A stretch of DNA of 64,000 nucleotides from JBBITI01 sp963735055 (GCA_963735055.1 CAVTJN010000017.1:186001-250000); one strand, 5' to 3'. Shown: positions 35,239 to 45,116, counted from the first letter of the stretch. Translations and numbers: made by a program. Notes: generated from the sequence alone by a model not told the origin.

Positions 35239-35969
35239 TGTCCGCCGTTGCAGCGCCTCAGTGGGCAATCGAGGCTTCAGGGCTGGCGAAGTCCTATGGC
35301 AGCCATCTCGCTCTGCGCGGCGTGGACCTGAAAGTGACCGCCGGGGAGCGGGTTGCCCTCTTCGGACCCAATGGGGCGGGCAAGACGACCCTGATCAAGA
35401 TGCTGGCCACGGTGGTGCGGCCGACGTCGGGGCGCGTGTGGGTGGAGGGGATGGACGTCAAGGACAGGGCCGAGGAGGCGCGACGCCGTATCGGTCTGGT
35501 CGGCCACAGTACCTTTCTTTACAATCACCTGACGATCTATGAGAATCTCGACTTCTACAGCCGGATCTATGACATTGACCGGCGCCGCGATCGCATCATG
35601 GAAGTGGTGGACCGGGTTGAGATGTCGGCTCGCCTGCATGACCGGGTTGGCGACCTGTCACGCGGTATGCAACAGCGGGTGTCGATCGCCCGGGCATTGT
35701 TGCACCGGCCATCAGTCATGCTCCTTGACGAACCGGAAACCGGCTTGGACCAGCGGTCGTCGTCCATTGCCTGGGGGGCGTTGCTGGGCGCCGGGGATAC
35801 GCGGCGGACGGTAGTGCTGATAACCCACAGCCTTGAACGGGGGCTCGAAATGAGTGATCGGGTTGTGCTGCTGGTCAAGGGTCGGGTGGCGTGGCAGGGG
35901 CCGGCCCGGGGGATGGACTTGAACCGCCTGCGCGAGCTTTACGACGTTCACGCCGGGGGTAAGGAATGA
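35238..35969 (+). CDS. ccmA: Haem exporter ATP-binding subunit CcmA
   Basis: 243 residues of ABC ATPase. Walker A GPNGAGKTTLIK near residue 42, signature LSRGMQQRVSIARAL, Walker B VMLLDEPETGLD, and H-loop LITHSLE. With CcmB and CcmC it forms the complex that releases haem-loaded CcmE. ATG overlaps the previous stop as TGATG, a coupling arrangement; its own stop overlaps ccmB by 4 bases. Confidence 0.9.
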   Translation: MSAVAAPQWAIEASGLAKSYGSHLALRGVDLKVTAGERVALFGPNGAGKTTLIKMLATVVRPTSGRVWVEGMDVKDRAEEARRRIGLVGHSTFLYNHLTIYENLDFYSRIYDIDRRRDRIMEVVDRVEMSARLHDRVGDLSRGMQQRVSIARALLHRPSVMLLDEPETGLDQRSSSIAWGALLGAGDTRRTVVLITHSLERGLEMSDRVVLLVKGRVAWQGPARGMDLNRLRELYDVHAGGKE

Positions 35970-36637
35970 CTTTCTGGCGTAAGGTTGGAGCGGTCACCTG
36001 GAAGGACGTCCTCACTGAATTACGGACCCGGGAAGTCGTCTTCACCGTTCTGGTGTTTGCCATTCTGGTGATTGTGATCTTCAATTTTGCCTTCGGTACC
36101 AGCCGCGAGGCAATTACCGTGGCCGGACCGGGGATTCTGTGGGTTACGTTTGCTTTTTCCGGTGTGTTGAGCTTGAACCGCGCTTTCGTCCCGGAGAGGG
36201 AATCGGGGTGCATTGAAGGCCTGCTGGCAGCGCCTATCAGCCGTGAGGCGATCTACGTAGGCAAGATGCTCGGTAGCCTGATGTCAATGGTGGTTGTGGA
36301 GGCTGTGGCGTTGCCTGTTTTCGCCCTCCTCTTCAATTTGAAGGTCCTGTCGGTCCCCCTGGTGGTAATTACCCTGCTGGCAACCATCGGCTTTGTGGCC
36401 GTTGGCACCCTGTTTTCCGCCCTCGCCGTGAACACCAGGGCGCGGGATATGGTGTTACCCATTCTGTTCCTGCCGGTGGTGGTGCCGGTGGTCATATCGG
36501 CGGTGAAGGCCTCCGCCCTGGCTCTGGACGGGGCGCCCTGGAGCGAAATGCTGGGCTGGCTCCAGATAATTGCCGCCTTCGACGTGATTTTCCTGGTTGT
36601 TTCTTATCTTGTTTTTGGCTTTGTGATCGAACAGTAG
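35966..36637 (+). CDS. ccmB: Haem exporter membrane subunit CcmB
   Basis: 223 residues with six hydrophobic helices. The N-terminal WRKVGAVTWKDVLTELRTRE amphipathic region and FSGVLSLNRAFVPERESGCI with GLLAAPISREAIYVGK are the family hallmarks. It is the transmembrane partner of CcmA. Its position in ccmA-ccmB-ccmC order matches known System I operons. Confidence 0.92.
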   Translation: MTFWRKVGAVTWKDVLTELRTREVVFTVLVFAILVIVIFNFAFGTSREAITVAGPGILWVTFAFSGVLSLNRAFVPERESGCIEGLLAAPISREAIYVGKMLGSLMSMVVVEAVALPVFALLFNLKVLSVPLVVITLLATIGFVAVGTLFSALAVNTRARDMVLPILFLPVVVPVVISAVKASALALDGAPWSEMLGWLQIIAAFDVIFLVVSYLVFGFVIEQ

Positions 36638-36648
36638 AGGAGGCACGC

Positions 36649-37326
36649 ATGAAAAGGGGCGTCGCGCTGCAAGTCGGGTTGTGGGCATTGAGCTTCTCCC
36701 TGATCGTGGTCGCCTTATACATGGTATTTGTATGGGTGCCGACCGAGTCATCGATGGGCATCGTGCAGCGGATATTCTACTTCCATGTCCCTTCGGCCTG
36801 GGCCGGGTTCCTCGCCTTCGCGGTCGTATTCGTGACCAGCATCCTGTATCTGGCGAAGCGTGACAGCAAATGGGACGTCGTCGCCCACTGTTCTGCCCAA
36901 CTGGGTGTATTGTTCACGACGCTCGTCCTGTTGAGCGGACCGATATGGGCCAGGCCGGTGTGGGGAGTGTGGTGGACGTGGGAACCTCGCCTGACGACCG
37001 CCCTTGTCTTGTGGGTGATTTACGTAGCCTACCTGCTGGTGCGAGGTTATGCCTCCGACCGGGAGCAGGGGGCCCGGTTTGCCGCGGTCATCGGTATCGT
37101 CGGTTTTTTCGATGTGCCCATCGTCTTTCTGTCGATAAGCTGGTGGCGGACGCAGCACCCCGGCCCCCTAGTCTTCCAGAGCGGCGGGCTGGCTCCTTCA
37201 ATGCTGGCGACGCTACTTCTATCGGTCGCGGCCTTTACCAGTCTGTACTGGGTACTGTTGCTGCAACAGGTAGCCTTGAAGCGGGGCGAGGATAAGATTG
37301 TGCAATTGAAGGAAGCGATGGACTAG
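36649..37326 (+). CDS. ccmC: Haem delivery protein CcmC
   Basis: 225 residues, six helices. The WWD-type motif is WGVWWTWEPRLTTALVLW near residue 105; an outer-face His in IFYFHVPSAW and a later one at RTQHPGPL match the axial His ligands of CcmC. It loads haem onto CcmE. GAGGAGG about 7 bases upstream of the ATG. Asp of the classic WWD is Glu here (TWEPR), a common variant. Confidence 0.92.
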   Translation: MKRGVALQVGLWALSFSLIVVALYMVFVWVPTESSMGIVQRIFYFHVPSAWAGFLAFAVVFVTSILYLAKRDSKWDVVAHCSAQLGVLFTTLVLLSGPIWARPVWGVWWTWEPRLTTALVLWVIYVAYLLVRGYASDREQGARFAAVIGIVGFFDVPIVFLSISWWRTQHPGPLVFQSGGLAPSMLATLLLSVAAFTSLYWVLLLQQVALKRGEDKIVQLKEAMD

Positions 37327-37359
37327 GGATACAATTGAGTCCAAAGGTGGATGTGTAGT

Positions 37360-37521
37360 ATGGAAAATGCAGGCTACTTGTTCGCGGCTTACACGATAAT
37401 CTGGGCGGTGCTGTTTGCGTTTGTTCTGGTGCTGGTCAACCGGCAGGCCAAGTTGAAGCGCGAGATCGATCGCCTCAGCCAACTAGTCAAGGACAAGGAG
37501 AGTCCGCGGCGACCAGGCTAG
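37360..37521 (+). CDS. ccmD: CcmD-like small membrane protein
   Basis: 53 residues. A single helix (FAAYTIIWAVLFAFVLVLV) followed by a basic coiled segment, RQAKLKREIDRLSQLVK, is the usual CcmD layout. It closes the ccm gene set about 30 bases after ccmC. CcmD helps the release of haem-loaded CcmE from CcmABC. Confidence 0.75.
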   Translation: MENAGYLFAAYTIIWAVLFAFVLVLVNRQAKLKREIDRLSQLVKDKESPRRPG

Positions 37522-37590
37522 CCTGCGGGCGAATCGGGCCGGCGTCCTTCGTCGGTGGGTTCGTGATACGTCTGGAAGGCACGGCAGCAC

Positions 37591-39902
37591 ATGAAACTCC
37601 TGACCGGCCTGACTCTCGGTAAGAAAATAGCGTTGCTGGCGAGCGCCTCATTGCTTGTCGGTATTGGCATCTTCAGTTTCGTCGCGATACGGGCGGTCAG
37701 GCAGTCCGTGGATACCATGCTTGACGACCGCCTCACACTGGCCCGCCTCACTGCCGACTACATCGATGATACCCTGGGGAACGTGGTGGCCGAGGTGTCT
37801 GCCGCGGCCGTTCACATTAACGTATCCCCGTCCGACCTCGGACCAGCGGTAGACCAACTGGAAGCGATAGCCACGAGGTTGTCCATCAAGGTCGTCAACA
37901 TCTGCGAGGTCCGCAGCGATGGGTCCGTTGCCTGGAGTAATTCCCCGCTAAGTGGCGGCAGCCGTTTTGAGTTTTCGATCTATCCTTCCGTGCGGGAGAC
38001 ACTGGTCGGTGGGGTGGCTACTGTGTCCGGCCTGGTCCCGTTGCCCGGCAGTGGCACCCCCGTGGTGCTTCTCGACCGCGGCCGGACCGGCGGACGATGC
38101 CGGGCAGCCGGTGGCCCTGGTGGTCGCCGTCGACGTCGCCCAGTCGAGTATCTCCGGGTTGGTGCAGCCGCTGAGGCTGGGGGCGACCGGCTACGTGGAG
38201 ATACTTGACCAGAATGGGATCGTGGTGGCCCGCACTCATCCCGGGCCGGAACCGGCCCCGTTCGAAGTGAGCGATCACAGCGGCCGGTTCGCCGCCCTCA
38301 TCGCCGCCGGAGCGCCGACGCGCGGGGTGTGTCACTCATGCCACGAACCCGGGTTCGTCGTCCAGCGGCGCGACGTGCTGGCCTTCGCCCCTTTGACCGC
38401 GGCGAAGTGGGGAGTGGGCGTAAGGCAATCGGAAAAAGAGGCTTTCACTCCCATTGGCGAGTTGCGTCAGAATCTTCTGCTCGCGGGTCTTGGCATGCTC
38501 GTCATCGTGGGCGCATTCATGATCTTGACCACCCGTGACGTGGTGGGCCGCATCCAGTCGCTGACCTCGGCGTCAAAGAGGATTGCGGGGGGTGATCTTG
38601 TGACCGTTATCGCACCCATCGGTCATGACGAACTCGGAGTGCTCGCCCACACCCTGGACGAGATGAGGACGAAACTGCGGAGTTCCTACGAGGAATTGGA
38701 GCAGCGGACCAATGAACTATCGGCGCTTCTCGAGGTCTCCGAGATACTGTCTCTGGTGCCCAGTTCGGTGGACCTGCAAACAGCGCTTGATAGGGCCCTG
38801 GAACGCGCCCTTGCCACTACCAGGGCGGATGCCGTTGGGGTGCTGCTATGGGACGAAGAACAGGGCGCTTTTCGCTACCGGGCGCACCGCGGCTTGTCGT
38901 CACCGTACGTGGATGCTATGTCGTGCCGTCCCGGGGAAGGGATCGTGGGAGAAGTTGCCCGGACGGGCGTGGCGGTGAGTGTCGCCGATATCTCGGCTGA
39001 TCCCCGTGCTGCCCACCTGGACCTGGTGGTGCTCGAGGGGCTGAAGGGGTTCGCCAGCGTTCCGGTTCGTTCCAAGCAGCGCGTGCTGGGCGTCTTGAAC
39101 GTAGCTGCCCACACCGTTCATGAGTTCTCGTCGCACGATTTGAGGATGCTGGATGGCATTGCCGGCCAGATTGCCACCGCGCTGGAGAATGTGCGGCTGA
39201 ATCAGGAGATACAAAGGCGGGACGAGATGCGGCGCGAGCTGTTGAGGGAAGTGCTCGCCATGCAGGAGGAAGACCGGCGGCGGATTGCGCGCGAGCTTCA
39301 TGACGAGACTAGCCAGGTGATCGCCAGTCTAACGGCGAATCTTGAGGCGATCGTGGGGCTGCTGCCGGAGGGTGGCGAGAAGGCTGCCAAGCTCGTTCGC
39401 AAGACCCAGGGTCTTTCGGTGACCATCCTGGACGAGATCCAGCGGTTGATCTACGAACTCCGGCCTAGTCTGCTCGACGATATGGGCCTGGTGTCGGCGG
39501 CCCGCTGGTTGGCGGAGAACAACCTGGAGACCGCTGGGGTTGCCGTGGAGTTCAAGACCGTGGGAAGGGCCACGACGGCTTCCCTCCGAACTCGAGGTGA
39601 CCCTGTTCCGCGTTATTCAGGAGGCGATGAATAATATTACCAGGCACGCGGCTGCAAAGAAGGCGAAAATTGCCCTATACTTCAGGAAGATGAGCATAAT
39701 GGTGCAAATTACCGATGATGGGCGGGGTTTCGATGTTGAAGAGGCGATAAACACCAAAGACCGGCCGCGTGGTCTGGGGCTGTTGGGGATGCGGGAGAGG
39801 GTCGAATTGGTGAATGGCACGGTGAATATCAAATCGGCCCCTGGAGGCGGGGGAACGGTTGTGGAAGTGAGAATACCCATTGAGGAGGATCGTGATGGAT
39901 AA
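37591..39902 (+). CDS. NarX/LiaS-type sensor histidine kinase with CxxCH in its sensor domain, two frameshifts
   Basis: About 770 residues when two +1 shifts (near 38090 and 39572) are bridged. N-terminal helix (IALLASASLLVGIGIF), an extracytoplasmic Cache-like domain of about 270 residues, a second helix, a HAMP domain (IQSLTSASKRIAGGDL), a GAF domain (ALATTRADAVGVLLWDEEQG), then HisKA_3 with RIARELHDETSQ and an HATPase with MNNITRHAAAKKAK and GRGFD...GLGLLGMRERVEL. The sensor half contains GVCHSCHEPG (codons 38330-38344), a covalent c-haem attachment motif. The last codons overlap the response regulator gene by 8 bases. A haem-based redox or gas sensor controlling the adjoining cytochrome genes is inferred. 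Confidence 0.82.
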
Positions 39903-40545
39903 GATCAGGGTACTGCTGGTTGACGACCATGCCATCATGCGGGATGGAATCAGGGCGATGCTGAGCGTGCTCGACGACATCGAGGTCATAGGGGAAGCGG
40001 CCGAAGGCAAACAGGCGCTGGAGAAGGTACAGGAACTGGACCCCGATGTCGTGATCATGGACGTTGCCATGCCGGACATGGACGGTATCGAAGCCACGCG
40101 GCGGATCCGCAAGAAGAATCCCAAGACGCGTGTCCTGGTCCTCACCCAGCACGACAATAAGGAATACATCCTGTCGGCCATCAAGGCGGGGGCGGCCGGG
40201 TACGTGCCGAAGCGGGCCCTCGGGTCCGATCTGGTCACGGCGATCAGGGCGGTCCACAAGGGAAACTCGTTCCTGTATCCGTCGGCGGCCCGGGCGCTTA
40301 TTGATGACTACCGCTGGCAGACCGAAGGTAAGGACCCCTATGACAGTCTTACCCCCAGGGAACGGGAGATTCTCAAGATGATTGCCGACGGTTCCACCAG
40401 CCGTGAGATCGCGGACAAGATTTTTGTAAGTCTGAAGACAGTCCTCGGGCATCGGACCAAGATCATGGGGAAGTTGGACCTGCACAACCGTACGGAGCTC
40501 ATAAAGTACGCCATGCGCAAGGGGTTGACCACGGTCGACCAGTAG
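39895..40545 (+). CDS. NarL/LuxR-family response regulator
   Basis: 216 residues. Receiver domain with LLVDDHAIMRDG, phosphoacceptor Asp in DVVIMDVAMPDMDG, and conserved Lys region VPKRALGS. C-terminal LuxR helix-turn-helix: LTPREREILKMIADGSTSRE followed by ISLKT-like VSLKTVLGHRTKIMGKL. Cognate partner of the upstream kinase by overlap. GAGGAGG precedes the ATG at 39895. Likely targets include the cytochrome operon; the inverted repeat at 27989 is one possible site (inference). Confidence 0.92.
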   Translation: MDKIRVLLVDDHAIMRDGIRAMLSVLDDIEVIGEAAEGKQALEKVQELDPDVVIMDVAMPDMDGIEATRRIRKKNPKTRVLVLTQHDNKEYILSAIKAGAAGYVPKRALGSDLVTAIRAVHKGNSFLYPSAARALIDDYRWQTEGKDPYDSLTPREREILKMIADGSTSREIADKIFVSLKTVLGHRTKIMGKLDLHNRTELIKYAMRKGLTTVDQ

Positions 40546-40573
40546 CGCCGGCGGCGCTGATGGACAAAGCGAA

Positions 40574-40604
40574 GGGGCAGACTCACGTCTGCCCCCTTTC
40601 TTTG
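40574..40604 (+). terminator. Intrinsic terminator
   Basis: Stem GGGGCAGAC/GTCTGCCCC with loop TCAC, followed by CTTTCTTTG, 28 bases after the response regulator stop. It ends the transcript of the two-component pair. Confidence 0.8.
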
Positions 40605-40783
40605 TCAGACGGGTGCGGACGCCGGAAAAGACAGGGCCAATATGATATCGAAAACGGGGCGCCGCGTGGTCAAAAGTGGGTAGTTGGGCCGTTGTTCGTG
40701 TCTGTTCCGAGGGCGATAATTATTCTCACGGAGTAAGCGTTAGCTTGGGCGAGGGACAATTTTTACTCCGGGGGGGAGTGGTC

Positions 40784-40990
40784 ATGAAAAGGTTCAGGCG
40801 ATACGGGTATGTTCTGTTGTTCCTGGTAATCGGGATGCTGATGCCTGTTAGTATTCTGGTGGCGGGGGGGGTTGCCCTGCGGCAGCATAGGAAGCGGGCG
40901 CTTGAAACGCGCTCCATGTCCTGCCGGGCCGATCGTGAGTGCCCGCCCGGATTCATTTGTTTCAACGGGCAGTGCGTTCAGGCCGACTAA
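40784..40990 (+). CDS. Small Cys-rich membrane-anchored protein
   Basis: 68 residues. N-terminal helix (YVLLFLVIGMLMPVSILVAGG) then a basic stretch and the C-terminal CRADRECPPGFICFNGQC, an EGF/dickkopf-like C-x5-C-x5-C-x5-C pattern common in secreted proteins. GGGGGAG 7 bases before the ATG supports this start. The C-terminal part is probably outside the cell with disulfides. No specific family. Confidence 0.65.
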   Translation: MKRFRRYGYVLLFLVIGMLMPVSILVAGGVALRQHRKRALETRSMSCRADRECPPGFICFNGQCVQAD

Positions 40991-41014
40991 GCAAGTCTCA
41001 GGCGCATAAGCGGC

Positions 41015-41045
41015 GGGCGTCCCGAGTCTATCGGGACGCCCTTTT
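41015..41045. terminator. Bidirectional intrinsic terminator
   Basis: Stem GGGCGTCCCGA/TCGGGACGCCC with loop GTCTA, then CTTTT on the plus strand. It lies between convergent genes (40784 and 41068). Confidence 0.75.
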
Positions 41046-41067
41046 GCGTTTCGCCCGGCGCGCCCGG

Positions 41068-42750
41068 CTACCAGATGTCCTTGACGGTATGGCCTAATCC
41101 CAGCGCGGTGAGCGTCTCGGGTAGCGGCTTGCCCGTGGCGGTGTCCCATCCCATGATCTGATAGTAGTTCTTCAACATGTCGTTCCAATAGGGTCCGGAG
41201 CCCTTACCCTGCAATTTCCCGTCTACGGGCGTCGAACCGTAACGGACCGAAGGCCGGTCGAGCTCTCCCGATATGCCGTTCTTGAGATTGAACACGCGCA
41301 ACAGGTTGATCGTTCGGCGCCCCGCGTTCAGTGCTTCGGCGGTGGTGAAGTCCCAACCGGTGGCCGCGGCCACGGTTTCGGCAAGTGTGCTTATCACCGT
41401 CTTGGTGCAGAAGGTGCATGTGCCCAGCGAATCCTCGAAGGGAAGGCCCGGCTTCGCCCTGGCGACGAATGTGGAGACCTCCATCGGCGATAGTGGATCG
41501 CTGATCGGAGATGCTCCGTAGTCGGTGACGTGGAATTGGGGCAGGGCCATCCGCTGCAGCATGGTGCGCACCGAGTCATAGTTGCCCCAAGTCATCTCGA
41601 GGCCACCGGTATCATCCCGGGTGATGATCCCTTTTTCGTAGCACTCGATGATGAGTCCGATAACCCAACTGGCCTCATTGTGGTCCATGCCCAGCCGGTC
41701 GTTGAGGTCGTCAAGGAGCAAAGTCTGGTTAAGGTCGGACAGGCCGATCTGAGAACCCCAGGCGGTCAGCCCTTCGTATTCGGGTTCATCTACCACGGTG
41801 CCCGCGTGGGGGCCGTCGGGAATCCGGAGTTCGTGGCAGTGGTGTAGCGGGCACGCCCAACAGGGATGCAGCTTGGGCGAGTAGTTGCCCCGGATGTATT
41901 CCCCCGTGTATTTGGCGAAAATGCCGGGGTCATACACGTTGGTGGTGTAGTTCCGGGTGAGAACCGTGCCTGAGTTGGCGGCCCGCGAGAAAAGGTTCAG
42001 AGTGCCCCACTTGGCAACGTCACCGCCGTACCGGGGGTCGTTGAGAAGCCGGTCGCGCATCAGTTTGGCCAGTTCGTTGAACTTGGTCCGGTCTTTGGGT
42101 GTGATCTCGTGCTTGCCGCGGCTGATGGCCACCGCCTTAAGATTCTTCGAACCCATCACCGCCCCTGCCCCGTTGTGGGCGGCGACGTGTCCGCGGTCGC
42201 CGACCAGACAGGCGTAGCGTACCAGGTGCTCGCCGGCGGGCCCGATGCTGAACACGCTGGCCCGCTGGCCCGGGGTTTCCAGTTCTCCCTTAAGCGTGGC
42301 CTCGGTATCGGTGGTGTCTTTGCCGGCCAGCCGGGATCCGTCCTTGATCTCCGCCGTACCATCGTGGACGTGCAGGTAAACCAGACCGGTTGCCTTGCCG
42401 TGGATCAGGATCCCATCAAAGCCCGCGGAACGCATGTACGCGCCGAAAAACCCGTTTGCCTGGGTCGCCGTGGCCCCGTTGGTCATGGCACCCCGGGTGA
42501 CCACCGAAAAGGTCCCTGAACCGGGCACCTGTGTCCCGGCAAGCGGCCCGGTGGCCAGAGAAAGACGATTCTGTGGGTCAGTCCAGTCGGTCCCGGTGGG
42601 CACCTCATCGTACAGGAACCTGGCTCCGAGACCGGTGCCCCCGATATGGGCGCGCAGTATGGCCTCGTCAAGGCTCTGGGTGGTCACCGACCTGTTAGTC
42701 AAATCCACGCGTAGGATCTTGCCGGCGTAACCGGGTAGTCTGTCCGACAT
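41068..42750 (-). CDS. Aldehyde ferredoxin oxidoreductase family protein with internal gap
   Basis: 560 residues. N-terminal tungstopterin domain is recognisable (KILRVDLTNRSVTTQSLDE, IGGTGLGARFLYDE, GAGAVMGSKNLKAVAISRG). The Fe-S cluster cysteines appear as CWACPLHHC and later GTCTFC. Between LQRMA and SLGTC there are only 38 residues, against 78 in the paralogue at 43095 (KLA to SCGVC). The missing part normally carries A-E/D-G-V and the HDPR-type segment near the cofactor. The gene stays in frame, so this looks like an in-frame deletion. AOR enzymes oxidise aldehydes to acids with ferredoxin; this copy may be inactive or structural. Confidence 0.85.
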   Translation of the reverse strand: MSDRLPGYAGKILRVDLTNRSVTTQSLDEAILRAHIGGTGLGARFLYDEVPTGTDWTDPQNRLSLATGPLAGTQVPGSGTFSVVTRGAMTNGATATQANGFFGAYMRSAGFDGILIHGKATGLVYLHVHDGTAEIKDGSRLAGKDTTDTEATLKGELETPGQRASVFSIGPAGEHLVRYACLVGDRGHVAAHNGAGAVMGSKNLKAVAISRGKHEITPKDRTKFNELAKLMRDRLLNDPRYGGDVAKWGTLNLFSRAANSGTVLTRNYTTNVYDPGIFAKYTGEYIRGNYSPKLHPCWACPLHHCHELRIPDGPHAGTVVDEPEYEGLTAWGSQIGLSDLNQTLLLDDLNDRLGMDHNEASWVIGLIIECYEKGIITRDDTGGLEMTWGNYDSVRTMLQRMALPQFHVTDYGASPISDPLSPMEVSTFVARAKPGLPFEDSLGTCTFCTKTVISTLAETVAAATGWDFTTAEALNAGRRTINLLRVFNLKNGISGELDRPSVRYGSTPVDGKLQGKGSGPYWNDMLKNYYQIMGWDTATGKPLPETLTALGLGHTVKDIW

Positions 42751-42805
42751 AACACTCTCCTTGAACGCGAGTTTTACTGCAGACGGCGTGACCAGCGCTC
42801 GGGAG

Positions 42806-43081
42806 TTATCCGCCGGTGGCGAGCAGGATGAGCACCACCCGGTCGCCTTGTTTCAGGCGGACCGGTTCGTCGCCGGAGACGAACTGGGTGTTGATGTACA
42901 GCCCGTAGTTCTCGACCAGGCGGTTCTGTTCCGTATCGATGACCCGGCCGCGGAGGGCCGGCAGCTTGCGCCCCAGGGCCTCGATGAGCTGGGCGAGGGA
43001 GGCATCGTTCGCGACCTCAACCTCCACGGCATTGGTATCGACGAACGGGGACAGACCGAACATTTCGACAGTCAGCTTCAT
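42806..43081 (-). CDS. MoaD/ThiS-family ubiquitin-like sulfur carrier
   Basis: 91 residues. Beta-grasp pattern (KLTVEMFG, VEVEVANDASLAQLIEALG, DRVVLILLATGG) ending in the di-glycine that is adenylated and thiocarboxylated in MoaD. It lies between two AOR genes on the same strand, as in other AOR loci where the MoaD-like protein serves pterin cofactor synthesis. The ATG at 43081 begins 14 bases after the upstream AOR stop; an earlier start at 43147 would overlap it. Confidence 0.85.
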   Translation of the reverse strand: MKLTVEMFGLSPFVDTNAVEVEVANDASLAQLIEALGRKLPALRGRVIDTEQNRLVENYGLYINTQFVSGDEPVRLKQGDRVVLILLATGG

Positions 43082-43094
43082 GGCATTGGCCACG

Positions 43095-44939
43095 TTATCG
43101 GGGTGGACCCGGGGGCGGATCGGGCCAGAGGTCGCGGGCGACGTCATCGAGGCCGAGCGATAGTAGCTTGGCCTTACTCGGTTTGGTGGTCACGCGGTCC
43201 CAATCCAGGGCTCCCAGGTTCCAGTAGACAAACGAGTCGACTTCGGCGGTCACGCCGGCCAGCGGCCCGGCGGTCAACGGCGTCTTGCCGGCGATGCGCG
43301 GATGAACGTACCACTTCAGCTGGTTGATGCCCTCGCGCAGATTGAAAACGTGTCTCATGTTGGCGATGCGTTCGCCGGTCTTCAGCATCTCGGCGGGTGT
43401 GACGCTGGAGCCGGTGACGGCGTTCATGAAGTCGGCCAGTCTCGCCGGCGTATCCGGGGCGCCGCCGAAGCCAAAGCCCGTGAAACACACGCCGCAGGAG
43501 TTGGTGATGTGCTTGCCGAAACTCGAGGGACCGAATCCGGCGGTATGGCGCCCCGGGGTGGCATCCATCTGGTACGAAGCCATGTTGAAGCCGCCGCGCG
43601 GTGAGACCAGTTTGGGATCATGCATGCCCACCTCCTGGCCTCCGGCATGAACGGCGAACTTCTCGGCGCCTTTGCCGATTCTCTCGGCGGCCACCTTGAC
43701 GCCGTCGGCCAGAATGTCGCCGATACCTTCCCGTCGCGCCAGCTTCCCGGTCATGGCCACCATTGCCTGATGGTTACCCCACTTGAGGTCAATGCCGTCG
43801 GTGTCTTTTGCGGTGAGAATGCCGTTCTCATAACACTCGGTGGCAAAGGCGATGGCGGTGCCGGCCGAAATCGTGTCCAGACCGGCGCGGTTGCAGATGT
43901 CGTTGGCCATGGCGATGGCCTCGGGATTGTTGTTTGCGCACATGACGCCAAAGCTGGCCGCGGTCTCGTACTCCGGCCGCCGGCTTCCGGCGGCGTACTT
44001 GTACTCCGCGGACCCCTCCTTGAGGACGGCCTTGCAGGCGATCGGGCAATGCCAGCAGCCACTGAGGCGGGCGACGGTCCTGGCTACCACTTCTTCATGC
44101 AACGGCGAGCGGTCGGGGACGTCGATTACGCCCACCCCACCCCAGTTCTTGACCGGCGAGTCGCCGCTGTGCGCGGCGTTGTAGGTGATCGAGCTTGTGC
44201 CCCACTTGTGCATTCGTTCCATCGTGGAAGCGTTCATCGGCGGACGCGGCGTCTGCAATGACTTGATGAGGTCGGCCCGGGCACGGTCGACGGCGTCTTT
44301 GTCCGCCAGTGCGACGGGCGTTGTCCCGCGGACGGCCACCGCCTTCAATCGTTTCGAACCCATTACGGCGCCCAACCCCGACCGCCCCGCCGCCGAGCCG
44401 CGGTCGGTCATGACGCACGAGATAAGCGACAGTCTTTCGCCCGACTGGCCGATGCAGGCGACGCGGCACTGACGGCCGTACTCGGCCACCAGGGTGTCTT
44501 CGGTCTCGTAAGAGTCTTTGCCCCAGAGGGCGGCTGCGTCCTTGAGTTGCGCCTTGCCCTCGTCGATGAGAAGGTACACCGGCTTGGGTGAGATACCGGT
44601 GAAGAACACGGCATCGTACCCGGAAAACTTCAGAAATGGACCGAAATCACCGCCGGAGTTAGCGTCCCCCCAGCCTCCGGTGAGGGGCGACCGGGCGACG
44701 ACGGTATAGCGGGCCGCGGTGGGCACGGGGGTACCGGTAAGCGGGCCGGCCAGAAGTCCAAGCGTGTTGTCCGGACCGAGCGGGTCAGCACCGGGCTTCT
44801 GACGGTCATAGAGGATCCGGGCGCCCAGTCCGTAGCCGCCGATGAAGTCACGGTAGACCCTGGGGTCGAGTTCTTCCGGTTTGATAGTGCCCGTGGAAAG
44901 GTCCACGAACAGGACCTTGCCCATGTAGCCTCCAGCCAT
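43095..44939 (-). CDS. aor: Aldehyde ferredoxin oxidoreductase
   Basis: 614 residues, full family length. KVLFVDLSTGTIKPEELDP and IGGYGLGARILYD open the cofactor-binding beta domain; GLGAVMGSKRLKAVAVRG follows. Cluster cysteines are CWHCPIAC and NSCGVCFTGF. LADGVKVAAERIG and GQEVGMHDPK form the pterin-contact region absent from the downstream paralogue. It uses a bis-pterin tungsten (or molybdenum) and a 4Fe-4S cluster to oxidise aldehydes or reduce acids. ATG at 44939 has GGAGG 5 bases upstream. First gene of the AOR-MoaD-AOR operon. Confidence 0.9.
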   Translation of the reverse strand: MAGGYMGKVLFVDLSTGTIKPEELDPRVYRDFIGGYGLGARILYDRQKPGADPLGPDNTLGLLAGPLTGTPVPTAARYTVVARSPLTGGWGDANSGGDFGPFLKFSGYDAVFFTGISPKPVYLLIDEGKAQLKDAAALWGKDSYETEDTLVAEYGRQCRVACIGQSGERLSLISCVMTDRGSAAGRSGLGAVMGSKRLKAVAVRGTTPVALADKDAVDRARADLIKSLQTPRPPMNASTMERMHKWGTSSITYNAAHSGDSPVKNWGGVGVIDVPDRSPLHEEVVARTVARLSGCWHCPIACKAVLKEGSAEYKYAAGSRRPEYETAASFGVMCANNNPEAIAMANDICNRAGLDTISAGTAIAFATECYENGILTAKDTDGIDLKWGNHQAMVAMTGKLARREGIGDILADGVKVAAERIGKGAEKFAVHAGGQEVGMHDPKLVSPRGGFNMASYQMDATPGRHTAGFGPSSFGKHITNSCGVCFTGFGFGGAPDTPARLADFMNAVTGSSVTPAEMLKTGERIANMRHVFNLREGINQLKWYVHPRIAGKTPLTAGPLAGVTAEVDSFVYWNLGALDWDRVTTKPSKAKLLSLGLDDVARDLWPDPPPGPPR

Positions 44940-45116
44940 AGCCACCTCCAGCCCTCCTTGTCGGTATTCGCCCACATTCTACCATAGACGGAGAATCGTA
45001 AACAGCCGCAAGCGGGCTGGACCCACGTTCAATTCAGTCCCGGGGTGCGCCTCACGAGCGAGATTGAACTCACGGATTCAGGCGTGATACACTGGAAACG
45101 GTAGCGAGGAGTCGGA

